Assembly: GCA_011033025.1 (NCBI GenBank)
Contig: WFMF01000139.1
Span: 353,467-417,466, forward strand
Length of the DNA: 64,000 nt
DNA from: Beroe forskalii
Lineage: Eukaryota > Ctenophora > Nuda > Beroida > Beroidae
Direction of reading: 5' to 3'
Position numbers and translations under genes: made by a program. Positions 1 through 23,935 of the stretch are shown piece by piece. The notes beneath the pieces were generated by a model. That model saw nothing but the letters and a program-made list of their open reading frames with translations, was not told where the DNA came from and made no database searches. The stretch's first letter is position 1; each line of letters starts with the position of its first letter.

Positions 1-730
1 CGACTCACTGCAACGTGTATGTTTGCTTACTACTCACAAGTCAAAAGCTAAGCGTCAAGAGGGTTGGTAAAAAAGAACCTAGTGCCGCCAAGTGTGGTGC
101 CAAGTGTGGTCTGAGACAGTTCTTTCTTAGAAAAACCCTTATCCCATCTATCTCGAGTAGTGGCCGGATGACAACAAATGCAATAAGAAAATGTGTATCT
201 CTTCACTTAGCTTTTTTCACTTTTTTACTACCCATTCGACGCATTGCTTTTGACTGTTGAGTGTACAAAGCAGTAACAGTTCCGCAGTTTGTACTCCGTA
301 TCCTCTTACAGTGCTACATGAAGCCGGTGACTGCTCCACTCACCATAACCACCAACAGAGACACCGTCACCCCCACTGCTCCACTCCCTTCCTTGCTGTT
401 GCACAACTTCGTGTAACACTTTCGAACACTACACTCGAAGTTATCCTTCATCTTTGCGTCCGAGAACAATGCCTTTTTGTATCGTCGTTTGAGTATGGGG
501 CATTGCTCCTTTTCCTTGATCTCGACGACGTTCGTCTGCGGGCAGATGGCATTGAAGATCATGATCTCGACATTCCCAAAGAAGCTGTATGTCACGTTGA
601 AGGTAACGGTAGCCTTAACGCAGCCATTGCATATCACCACATTCTGATCGTTGCAAAGTGCTTCCGTGTGAATCCGAAATCCGTTGCGGAAGGTTGTTGC
701 TATCTCCAAGCAATCGTAACACTGAAATGT
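1..730. repeat. Direct duplication, left copy (with 2212-2945)
   Basis: Bases 1-730 and 2212-2945 are near-identical over the Ly6-like exon and roughly 300 bases of its 3' flank (for example the shared ATGTTTGCTTACTACTCACA near the left end of each). The copies lie in the same orientation about 2.2 kb apart with two USP7 exons between them. This indicates a segmental duplication or transposition of the Ly6 gene rather than of USP7. Confidence 0.8.
314..730 (-). CDS. Ly6/uPAR-fold (LU domain) GPI-anchored protein, copy 1, main exon
   Basis: The mature domain starts CYDCLEIATTF and shows ten cysteines in an LU-like pattern (CYDC, ALCND, VVICNGC, NAIC, QCPI, FEC, RKC, LCN), ending with the diagnostic C-N pair. 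A small-residue linker (SKEGSGAVG) and a hydrophobic C-terminus (VTVSLLVVMVSGAVTGF) follow, which is the expected GPI-attachment signal. No signal peptide is in this exon; it must come from an upstream exon, spliced at CTCTACAG just before 730. The same acceptor sequence recurs 37 bases upstream (minus sense). The frame is open to the stop. The gene is antisense to USP7 and lies 5' of its first exon here. LU proteins of this size are usually cell-surface or secreted ligands or modulators; no partner can be inferred. Confidence 0.72.
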   Translation of the reverse strand, partial: TFQCYDCLEIATTFRNGFRIHTEALCNDQNVVICNGCVKATVTFNVTYSFFGNVEIMIFNAICPQTNVVEIKEKEQCPILKRRYKKALFSDAKMKDNFECSVRKCYTKLCNSKEGSGAVGVTVSLLVVMVSGAVTGFM

Positions 731-896
731 CTGTAGAGGTGAGTAGAGGGGGTCATCTGTACATGTCTGTAGAGGTGAGTGAAAATCAGATATCATCAGG
801 TGAATGTACCTTTTACTGGTGTATTTAATGTATTTAGACTGCATATTATGTGTATTTGATAATGATATAGACGAGACATGGCTCTACCCTTGACAG

Positions 897-15571
<14,675 letters not shown>

Positions 15572-15679
15572 TACTACACAGTCATAGGTAACTACTTGTG
15601 GGGTTCTTTACTTCATGTGACCTCAAATCGCTAAGATTAGAAAAAATCAGTTTGTCTAGTGCATTTTTAAACTGGGGAA

Positions 15680-16340
15680 ATTTGGGAAATGATCGCGCGC
15701 GCATTTAATCTGCACGTGCAATTTCCCCATTGCGCGCGTTGCCATGGGGCGTGACGTACGGAAAACAGAAAATGCAACTTTATATAAGAGCTAGCAGGCC
15801 CGTTGGGCCTGCATATAGCACACTCGGCTGCTGCTACGCAGCACCTCGTTCGCAAATTTCAAACACCACAATCCAAATTGATTTCATAATTTTTACCGCA
15901 TCAAAAATTCAATCAGATCAAAAGTTATAAAAACAAAATCAAAACAGCATTAAACAGAAATGAACGCGCGCAGTTAATCTGCACGTGCATTTCCGCCATA
16001 TTGCACGCGTTGCCATGGGGCGTGACGTACAAACATACAGAATCTGCGACTTTATAGTAGACTAGCAGCCCGTTGGGCCTGGTACAACTCACTCGGCGCT
16101 GCTACGCAGCACCTCGTTCGCAAATTTCAAACACCACAATCCAAATTGATTTCATAATTTTTACCGCATCAAAAAATTCCAATCAGATCAAAAGTTATAA
16201 AGCTCAGAAATCAAAACAGCATTAAACAGAAATGAACGCGCGCGCAGTTAATCTGCACGTGCATTTCCGCCATATTGCACGCGTTGCCATGGGGCGTGAC
16301 GTACAGAAAACATACAGAATCTGCGACTTTATAAGTAAGA
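15680..16340 (+). repeat. Tandem copies (2.4) of a ~275-bp dispersed repeat
   Basis: Units start near 15690, 15963 and 16236. Each has a CG-rich head (CTGCACGTGCA and GCCATGGGGCGTGACGTAC), then in the first two units a hairpin around the GGCCC-GTTGGGCC core, CGCTGCTACGCAGCACCTCG, and TTCGCAAATTTCAAACACCA. Diverged relatives occur at about 24600-24770, 27725-27900 and 54765-54930. The conserved GGCCC-TTGGGCC hairpin suggests a non-autonomous mobile family. Confidence 0.75.
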
Positions 16341-18560
16341 TATGTGCCTAGTGTCGTCTAGTGCCTCTTATCTGGGAAAATCTCTCGTAAAACCCTGAAA
16401 TAGAGAATAAAGATTGGTTTTAATTTCAGGAGAAAATAACGTGCCTGCCTGCCGAGTGTGTGTAAAGGAGTTTAAAACGATAAGGAAATCTACGCTGTGT
16501 CACTTGGCCGTCTCAGACGTGTTTTCGGAGGTGGCTAAACATACACTGCGTGTATGTACATTCCGAGTGTACACCATGTACATTGGCACACTGTACATTG
16601 TACACCATGTACATTGTACATGTAACGCATGGTGGTAATACTCGGTATGTTATCACCATGCGTGATATATAAGCGTGAGTGTCAGTGTGCAAGTTGCACA
16701 ATCAATATGATTGCTGGAAAGAGAGATATAAGACAGAAACTGTGTCTTCTATAGAGCGAGCTGATATAAAACGTAATTATGATGTTGAAGTTTGTGTTCT
16801 TTGGGTCATATCTCCACTTCATTTTGTAATAATAATGAGAGGAGTTTACTATATTTTAGTATGTTGAGTCTTGTTTCATATTATCATGGAGCGCGTCTGT
16901 AATAAGGTCGCGTGTGCGAATGCTAGGCAGTTAGCTGTGACAACGCGATCTTCTTGTTGTGCGGCGTAAAGACGCTCGTGGAAGCTTTTGCGGCGTGTAA
17001 TGTACTTCTCGTATTATGACAAGTACATTGCGCGTCGTCACGCGCCACTAATCAGCCCGCGCGCGCGGCGTCGTTACGTCGCGCGGCGTGAAGATCGTGA
17101 CACCGCGTGATCACAGTACGAACTGCCCCTGTGTTCCGCACGCGCGGATGTATACTGAGTTTCAGCTCGGGTGAAGGTATACTTGTGAGGGATACAAGGT
17201 GTATGTCTTAGTACAGACAAATTACTCTGTCAGTGGGTAGTGATATTATACATTTTTTGATAAAATTTAACTGCTATGTACGTTAATAAATAACATATTA
17301 TTTAGAACTGAAGTTGTTACGTGCCATAGTATGAATCGTGTAATTGCTAATATTATAAGGATTTCTGTGGTGTCTTGGTGTTTTAGTTGTGCGGCGTAAG
17401 AAGGCTGCGAGGTAGCTTTTTGCACCGCACAAAAAACGGCAGACTGGAAGAAACAGAGTTGGGAACACTATTCCTTTATCCACTACCATAACCCATAACC
17501 ATCACCCTAAACCTAATTATTGTTTATAGTTCGGTTAAGGTTGAGCCACGATGGTTAGGGTTATGGTTGGGATATAAGGCAGAAAAATAGTGTTTCCACT
17601 TCTGTTTCCACTTCTTGAAAATCGGTGTTCTTCCAGTCTGTTCAAAAAGTCATCTCGCAGACCCTGAGCATAACGCCGTACCACTGAAAGTGAAGAGCCG
17701 GAACACTGCAGTTGTTGATCAAGTATTATCGGGTGCGGTTTGGTTTTTTAATGTTATATTTCTAAGTCTTATTAAAAACCCCATAATATTTAAGTTGAAG
17801 GTTTTTGATCGAAGTGTCACCGGGATCTTTGAAGATAATTTGGTGTTATGATTTCGACTTTTCTCTCAGTTTGTGTACAATCTAGTTTTCCAGTATGTCT
17901 GCGGCAGTTTTTTGACAGATAGGTGGTTACGATATCACCATTCAGTTTCATCAACTCAGTGATATTCTAAATGGGGAAAAGTATAGCATATCTCCCTTGT
18001 GCCGTGAGATTTGAAAACCCAAACAAATAAAAGGCATCAAAGATTTTGGTTCGCTGTTTTTTTACGAACTCTAACCGGCTACAGGCTCTGCAAAGTCTAA
18101 TTAAATTATGACCCGAAAAGAAATTTAGTGAAATTTAACAGATAACAGTTGATACGGACCTTCATCATCAACACAATGATTATAATCACTGATATTGAAT
18201 TTGAAATGGTAAATCTGAAATCACTTAAGATTACTGGTGTGGAATGTACGACTATTTCTCTAAGCTATGTAGGGGTTATGGGAGCAGATACCACATCAAG
18301 TGTATAACATGACTTATTAGCTTGTCCGAATAATAATAATAATATGATGATTAAAATGTGTAGGGGTTATGGGAACGCCCGAGCAGTGCGAGGGCGTCAT
18401 ATCATGACTTATTAACTTGTCCGATTATAATAATAATAATATGATGATTAAAATGTGTCCCAGTAATATATTTGAATTTTCATCTTTTACTTTTTCCTAT
18501 TTTTACGCTAGCCTGTCTAACTTGAGCTTAGCGTTTCTTAAACATTGAATTAGTAATTGT
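16341..18560. other. Non-genic interval with CpG-rich and TGTACA-rich patches
   Basis: No gene is supported here. 16545-16625 is dense in TGTACA palindromes. 16880-17160 is a CpG-rich patch with many CGCG tracts and palindromic CGCGCG. 18266-18460 is a two-copy tandem repeat (unit about 100 bases with GTAGGGGTTATGGGA and TAATAATAATATGATGATTA). Confidence 0.6.
17441..17639. repeat. 200-bp imperfect inverted repeat (MITE-like)
   Basis: The ends AGACTGGAAGAA and TTCTTCCAGTCT are inverted. Inner segments CAGAGTTGGGAACACTAT/ATAGTGTTTCCACTTCTG and CCATAACCC.../GGGTTATGG also pair. No coding potential is seen. Confidence 0.65.
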
Positions 18561-18565
18561 GACCC

Positions 18566-18775
18566 GTGTACATCGTACTTATATTTATAAAACGTAGTCC
18601 GTTTCATTTCACAAGATTAGTGAGCACCGTCCGTCCTGAATCACGAGTGTGTCCTCGTTTGCTGGACGTTGCCTGGGGGACCAGGGAAGGCAACGTCAGG
18701 CAAATGCAGCTTCACAATTCACATCGGTCGAAAGCAACGCTGAACGCATCGGAAAACTAATAAATAAAAGTTTTA
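18566..18775 (+). other. Possible 3'-terminal exon with polyadenylation signals (weak)
   Basis: An open frame ends ...HRSKATLNASEN with TAA at 18758, immediately followed by overlapping AATAAATAAA signals. The sequence is of ordinary complexity compared with its surroundings. I recognise no family, and no upstream exon was found, so this is only a candidate. Confidence 0.25.
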
Positions 18776-19037
18776 CTAGAAAGAGTTGGGTGAAAGAGCC
18801 ATTTGTTGTTCCATAGTCCTTGGCCTGACACTTTGTTCTTTAACTGATACTCTTAGGAACAATTTGACAGTCCCTCATCTCCCACTCCCTGGGGAAGTGC
18901 AGATCATTAGATTTAGAAATACTAATTACGATACTTAAAATCATAGTGATAATCATTCCCATAGTTGAGAAATAAATTCTAAAAAACCACTGATCCTATT
19001 CTAAAACTCCAAGCCTGGCTCTTTCAACCCTTTTCAG

Positions 19038-19136
19038 TTTAACCTCCCTTTCGACTTGCGACCGATGACTGAAATTCTCATCCGTGACGATGGGATCGAG
19101 AACTGGATAGAAGACAGTAGACTCAAGGTTATATAG
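19038..19136 (+). CDS. Candidate terminal exon of an unidentified gene
   Basis: After a good acceptor (ACCCTTTTCAG) there is a 32-codon frame reading FNLPFDLRPMTEILIRDDG then IENWIEDSRLKVI and TAG. Composition is protein-like with no simple repeat, and AAG|GTTATA could also act as a donor. It lies just before the minisatellite. I cannot assign a family, and the upstream exons are not visible. Confidence 0.35.
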   Translation, partial: FNLPFDLRPMTEILIRDDGIENWIEDSRLKVI

Positions 19137-19179
19137 CATTTCATTTTCCATGGAATTTATTTGTCGGTGTCATAGTCAC

Positions 19180-20620
19180 GCGCTGGTGCTTTGACACTGT
19201 GTCCCAGTTGCCAGTGCTGGATCAGGACAATGTGGCACAGTGTTCCAGTGCTGTGACGCAGAACACTGTCCCAGTGCTGTGTCAGAACATTGTCCCAGTG
19301 CTGTGTCAGGACATTGTCCCAATGCTGTGACACAGGACACTGTCCCAGTGCTGTGTCAAGGGACACTGTGACACAGTGTCCCAGTGCGCTGTGACATTGT
19401 GTCCCAGTGCGCTGTGACACAGTGTCCCAGTGCTGTGACACTGTGTCCCAGTGCGCTGTGACATTGTGTCCCAGTGCGCTGTGACATTGTGTCCCAGTGC
19501 GCTGTGACATTGTGTCCCAGTGCGCTGTGACATTGTGTCCCAGTGCGCTGTGACACAGTGTCCCAGTACTGTGACACAGTGTCCCAGTACTGTGACACAG
19601 TGTCCCAGTGCGCTGTGACACTGTGTCTCAGTACGCTGTGACACTGTGTCCCAGTGTTGTGGCACTGTGTCCCAGTGCGCTGTGGCACTGTGTCCCAGTG
19701 CGCTGTGACACTGTGTCTCAGTACGCTGTGACACAGTGTCCCAGTGCGCTGTGACACTGTGTCCCAGTGCGCTGTGACACTGTGTCTCAGTACGCTGTGA
19801 CACTGTGTCTCAGTGCGCTGTGACACTGTGTCCCAGTGCGCTGTGACACTGTGTCTCAGTACGCTGTGACACTGTGTCTCAGTGTTGTGGCACTGTGTCC
19901 CAGTGCGCTGTGGCACTGTGTCCCAGTGCGCTGTGACACTGTGTCTCAGTACGCTGTGACACAGTGTCCCAGTGCGCTGTGACACTGTGTCCCAGTGCGC
20001 TGTGACACTGTGTCTCAGTACGCTGTGACACTGTGTCTCAGTGCGCTGTGACACTGTGTCCCAGTGCGCTGTGACACTGTGTCTCAGTACGCTGTGACAC
20101 AGTGTCCCAGTGCGCTGTGACACTGTGTCCCAGTGCGCTAAACACTGTGTCTCAGTACGCTGTGACACTGTGTCTCAGTGCGCTGTGACACTGTGTCCCA
20201 GTGCGCTGTGACACTGTGTCTCAGTACGCTGTGACACTGTGTCTCAGTACGCTGTGAGTGTGACACAGTGTCCCAGTGCTGTGGCATGGGCACTGTACCA
20301 GGGCTATAAAACAGTGTCCCTATGCTGTGACACTGTGTCGCAGTGCTTAGACACAGTTCGCAGTGCTGTGACAAAGTGTCCAAGTGCGCTGTGACTCAGT
20401 GTCCCAGTGCGCTGTGATACAGTATCCCAGTGCGCTGTGTCACAGTGTCCCAGTGCGCTGTGTCACAGTGTCCCAGTGCGCTGTGACACAGTTGACAGTG
20501 TCCCAGCGCACTGGGAGACTGTGTCACGGCACACTGATACACTCTGTCACAGTGCGCTGACGCTGTGACATGCTGTGTCTCAGTGTTGTGAATGACACAG
20601 TTCCCAGTGCAGTAACACAG
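19180..20620. repeat. 23-bp minisatellite array (about 60 units)
   Basis: The unit is 23 bases, containing GTGACACTGTGTCCCAGTGC. Variants include CTGTGACACAG (a near-palindrome), CTCAGTACG and TTGTGGC, arranged in higher-order blocks (for example the block at about 19620-19780 recurs near 19800-19960 and 20000-20110). The unit length is not a multiple of three, yet all three minus frames stay open for 150-270 codons because the unit has no minus-strand stop in any frame. These ORFs are therefore not evidence of a gene. Confidence 0.9.
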
Positions 20621-20977
20621 TCCTGCGACAGCTTTGAGCTTGTCCTGGTGCTTTCCTAAGCCGCGCCCGCATAGGTCATGTGTGTACGCGCGCTGCGCTT
20701 CCCTACTGAGGAAGCGCGCCGTGCAACGCAAACACCTATGCGGGCTTAGGAAGTATGGTGCTTTCTCATTCCTCAAGCTATATAATATTTTACCCTCTTC
20801 GGAGATTTTTCCACACTGTTTCCTTGCAAGCAAGGTAGAAACAATTTGCTTTGGGATACAAATGCAATCATCTTTGTTCAGCCAAGCCACAAAACTTTCC
20901 AACAGCTCTTTCCTTAAAAAAGTCTTATCTTTGACAGAATTCAAGTGAGATACCTTTATCAGAGAAAATATTTTCAA
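20600..20977 (-). pseudogene. Unidentified protein-like fragment interrupted by a palindromic repeat
   Basis: An open frame starts MKIFSLIKVSHLNSVKDKTF and continues ELLESFVAWLNKDDCICIPK, IVSTLLARKQCGKISEEG and KILYSLRNEKAPYF, which is protein-like. It then runs into the palindromic CG-rich element at 20655-20760 and finally the minisatellite. It may be the remnant of a transposon or host exon. I do not recognise it. Confidence 0.3.
20655..20760. mobile_element. Palindromic GC-rich MITE (CCTAAGCCCGCATAGG family)
   Basis: The ends CCTAAGCCGCGCCCGCATAGG and CCTATGCGGGCTTAGG are inverted, and the centre has GCGCTTCCCTACTGAGGAAGCGC. Other members or parts lie at 21445-21540, 23941-24065 (complete), 24225-24260, 55365-55430 and 55787-55830. 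Confidence 0.7.
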
Positions 20978-20979
20978 TC

Positions 20980-23301
20980 ATTATATGGAAATAGGTACAA
21001 TGAGAATAAGTTACATAAAAATTCCTTGACGGATTTCTCGGTATCTCTCCCATATAAACGGGTATGTCTCCCATATAAACGGCTCTGAGTGACGTCACAG
21101 ATCTAAACGTCAATTTTTCTGTATCCTAAACCTAACCATTGCCTTGCCAGACGTTGCCTGCCCCATATTTTTTTTCTGACTCCTTCGCCTTCGGTGTGGC
21201 GGTACTGGGCGCGCGCGCGAAGCGCAGCTGTCATACATCGTACAACAAACATGCCTGATGCCCTGATATTCCCAAAAATTCGTTTTATCCAAAATTTCGA
21301 TCGCAAAACAGAAAGTCAATAATGTAATATTTGGTTATACCAGACTTGCTGGTGCAGTGCGTGCGGCGCGCCGCGTTACCCCAAACGGCCAAACCAGCGC
21401 CTTATTCTGCGCGCGCGGCGCGCCGCATCGTTCCTCCACAGAATAGCCTTCCTAAACCCGCACAGTTTTGTAAGCGCCGCGCGCTTCCCTGAGAAAGCGC
21501 GCCGCGTAACGCAAGCAGGGATATACGTGTTTAGCAAAGAATAGCCGTAGGGCGAGCCTGCGTGCGTAAGCACCTGGTTGGTAAGCACCTGGTTGGTTAG
21601 GTAAACGTCTAAACGGCGCGTTGCTCACCACTTGTTACGAATGATTATTTATCATTTCTGTAGAAATTTTGCATTTCAAATTTTTACTTTGGATCATAAT
21701 CTTTGGGATATTCAAACATCCATCACAATTTTGATTCCGTACGCAGCAAAAATTTCAACTGTGTTTGCTAAGTTAGGCACAAAACCAGTCTTATAAAACC
21801 CTATTGAGGTGACGATTTTATTTATAGAAAACCTCTTATCTTGACTCTGGGGACTGCCAGACCCCTGCTTCACTAGTTAGAAATCGACTTAAATTTACTG
21901 AGAGCTTTTAAGATTCTTGCATTCTGCTGAGAGGAAATTTTTACTTTTTCAATTTGATGCTGTGAATCTCTGAATAATTTTCTGTCTTAAGGGGTCATTC
22001 ATAAACCAAAACTCATACTCAAATTGTGAGATTTTCTTACAATTCTAAGTACTAGTAGACGTTTGCCATTCATAAAACTTAGTAATTACTAGCCTGAGTA
22101 TTTTGTCGCGAGTAAATCCTCAAAATTCAAACTCATGCTCAAATCGGTATTCATAAACTAGTATTTACTCGCCCCCAAATACTAGTACTCAAATTGGTAT
22201 TCATAAACTTAGTAAATGCTCAAAACAAGTACTCCTAGAGTGAGTATCGTTTTCATTTTCTCAAAATAAATACTCACGTGTATTTTGACAGGGTTGGTCA
22301 TGCAAAAACAGTCATTTTGTCGATGACTTCGACAAATACAAGTGGGATAACAATTTTCCTTTCACTCTTGTTATTGCACTCGCCGTTAAATAATTTTTGA
22401 TCGTATTGTTACTGACCACGGGTCAGCCTTATTATATAAACTCCTTATCTCTACTCCTATATTCCACCGTATATAACATTCGATCATAGATTTGTGTGGC
22501 GTGTGCTTCAGCGATTGATCTTTGAAGGTCACGTGCGTGCGTCACGTGACTGCGCTGAACCAATAGCAGAGAATGAGATAATTGAAACACCGTAGGTTAT
22601 CTTCGTTTCTATCACGTTCGTTTCAATCACGGTATATAAGTGGCGCCCACTCTCAGAGCGGGTTGATTATTCCATCCGTGTTACAATGTTTATTTTGTTT
22701 CAGAGTTTATTTCTGATTGGAGGATCGAAATAATAAAAGATAATCTAGACTTGAACTGCTATGAATACGGCGTATTGCTCTGTTTTATTCTAATTTGTTT
22801 CATTTACTAGTGACATTGCTTTTTGTGTCAGAGTTTATTTCTGATTGAGCAATTGAAATAAATAGCATAATTCAAGAACGTGATGAATATATAACCGTCT
22901 ACAAGTATCAGCTGGTGAATGGCAGTTGTGTGACCTGAAATTGTTTTTGTTCTCGGTACACTATCAAACTAGAAATTCCATTGATATTTGAGTCCCGCAT
23001 ACCAACCACCAATCGTTGAAGGAATGTGTGTTTGCTCTATCAGTGCTATTCAGACCGTTAAGACTGTCAATACATATTTTGATCATTTTCTGTTGAATTT
23101 ATTCATTGATTGACCTCTACACGATGATGATGTCACATTTAGCTTTAACGACATTGTAATTCGTGATAGACAAGTAACTGCGTTTCAATCGTGAAACAAT
23201 TCAGTTATCTTACTTATTCCACTCGGTGAAACAGGCAACAGGGAACTCAGCCAGTTAGAAAGTTGCTTCAAGCTCAGCTGAGTATTTTCACATGATATTT
23301 T
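20980..23301. other. Non-genic interval of dispersed repeats up to the gap
   Basis: 21355-21620 is CG-rich and related to the palindromic MITEs. 22010-22290 is a repeat built on ATACTCAAA, GGTATTCATAAAC and AATAAATACTCACGTGTATTT that recurs at about 33770-34010 (inverted) and 41590-41830. 22480-22900 is a unique-looking stretch containing two related ~30-base segments (TTTCAGAGTTTATTTCTGAT and TGTCAGAGTTTATTTCTGAT). I see no gene. Confidence 0.5.
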
Positions 23302-23401
23302 NNNNNNNNNNNNNNNNNNNNNNNNNNNNNNNNNNNNNNNNNNNNNNNNNNNNNNNNNNNNNNNNNNNNNNNNNNNNNNNNNNNNNNNNNNNNNNNNNNN
23401 N
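23302..23401. other. Assembly gap of 100 N
   Basis: Exactly one hundred N, a conventional placeholder for a scaffold join of unknown size. Any reading frame crossing it is meaningless. Confidence 0.99.
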
Positions 23402-23654
23402 GTCCAATTTCAAAAAACCGGATATCCTCGGTCTTGCCTCACCGAGATCTATCGCTCAGGGGTTGAGCACCAAAAATTTAATTTTTTTGGTGCACCCTAG
23501 CAGGGTCGTGTTGCGTTGCATTGCGGAAAATGTGCCCCATATAATTCGAGAGCCTTCATTATCTATGATAATGACTTCACTCATTATCATATTTTTTATT
23601 TCCAAAAGTTAATAGGATACAAAAATATTAAATTGACGTTTAGGTCTGTGACGT

Positions 23655-23935
23655 CACTTCCCCTAACCAGAGGTGCATCGCGAAACGACACCCCTCATTG
23701 CATCACTCATGGTTAGGCGCGGCGCGCGCGTCGACGGACGTTGCCCGTCTAGTCTATTTCTTCTGGCTGGTTGCCCTAACCAGGGCCCTGGTTACGCGCA
23801 CAGAGTGGTTAGGGGAATCTGACTGGATGGCAAAGTGACGTCCAAATGTGGAACGTTGAGCTGCGCGCGAGGGTGGGGTAACATCCTACGACGCGCGCGT
23901 AAAACTAGGGATCTGGTTAGAGCAATGACGTCCGC
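23655..23935. repeat. CCCCTAACCAGG-type inverted repeats
   Basis: Several CCCTAACCAGG motifs and their inverse (CCTGGTTA, CTGGTTAGAG) alternate with CG-rich spacers such as GCGCGCGTAAAACTAGGGAT. The same family appears at 55460-55680 just outside the other end of the large inverted duplication. Confidence 0.6.

Noticed and set aside
257-736. 159-codon + strand ORF opposite the Ly6-like exon
   Set aside because: It is the antisense shadow of the LU-domain exon, whose cysteine pattern and GPI tail make sense only on the minus strand.
16520-16640. TGTACA-rich segment as a tRNA or structured RNA
   Set aside because: No cloverleaf or family features; only short simple palindromes.
19157-20383. 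Long overlapping minus-strand ORFs (up to 270 codons) with repeated Ser-Gln-Arg-Thr-type peptides
   Set aside because: They are the 23-bp minisatellite read in successive frames; the unit simply lacks stops. No independent coding evidence.
23292-23612. 106-codon ORF spanning the gap
   Set aside because: A third of it is translated N; the frame across an unknown-size gap is meaningless.
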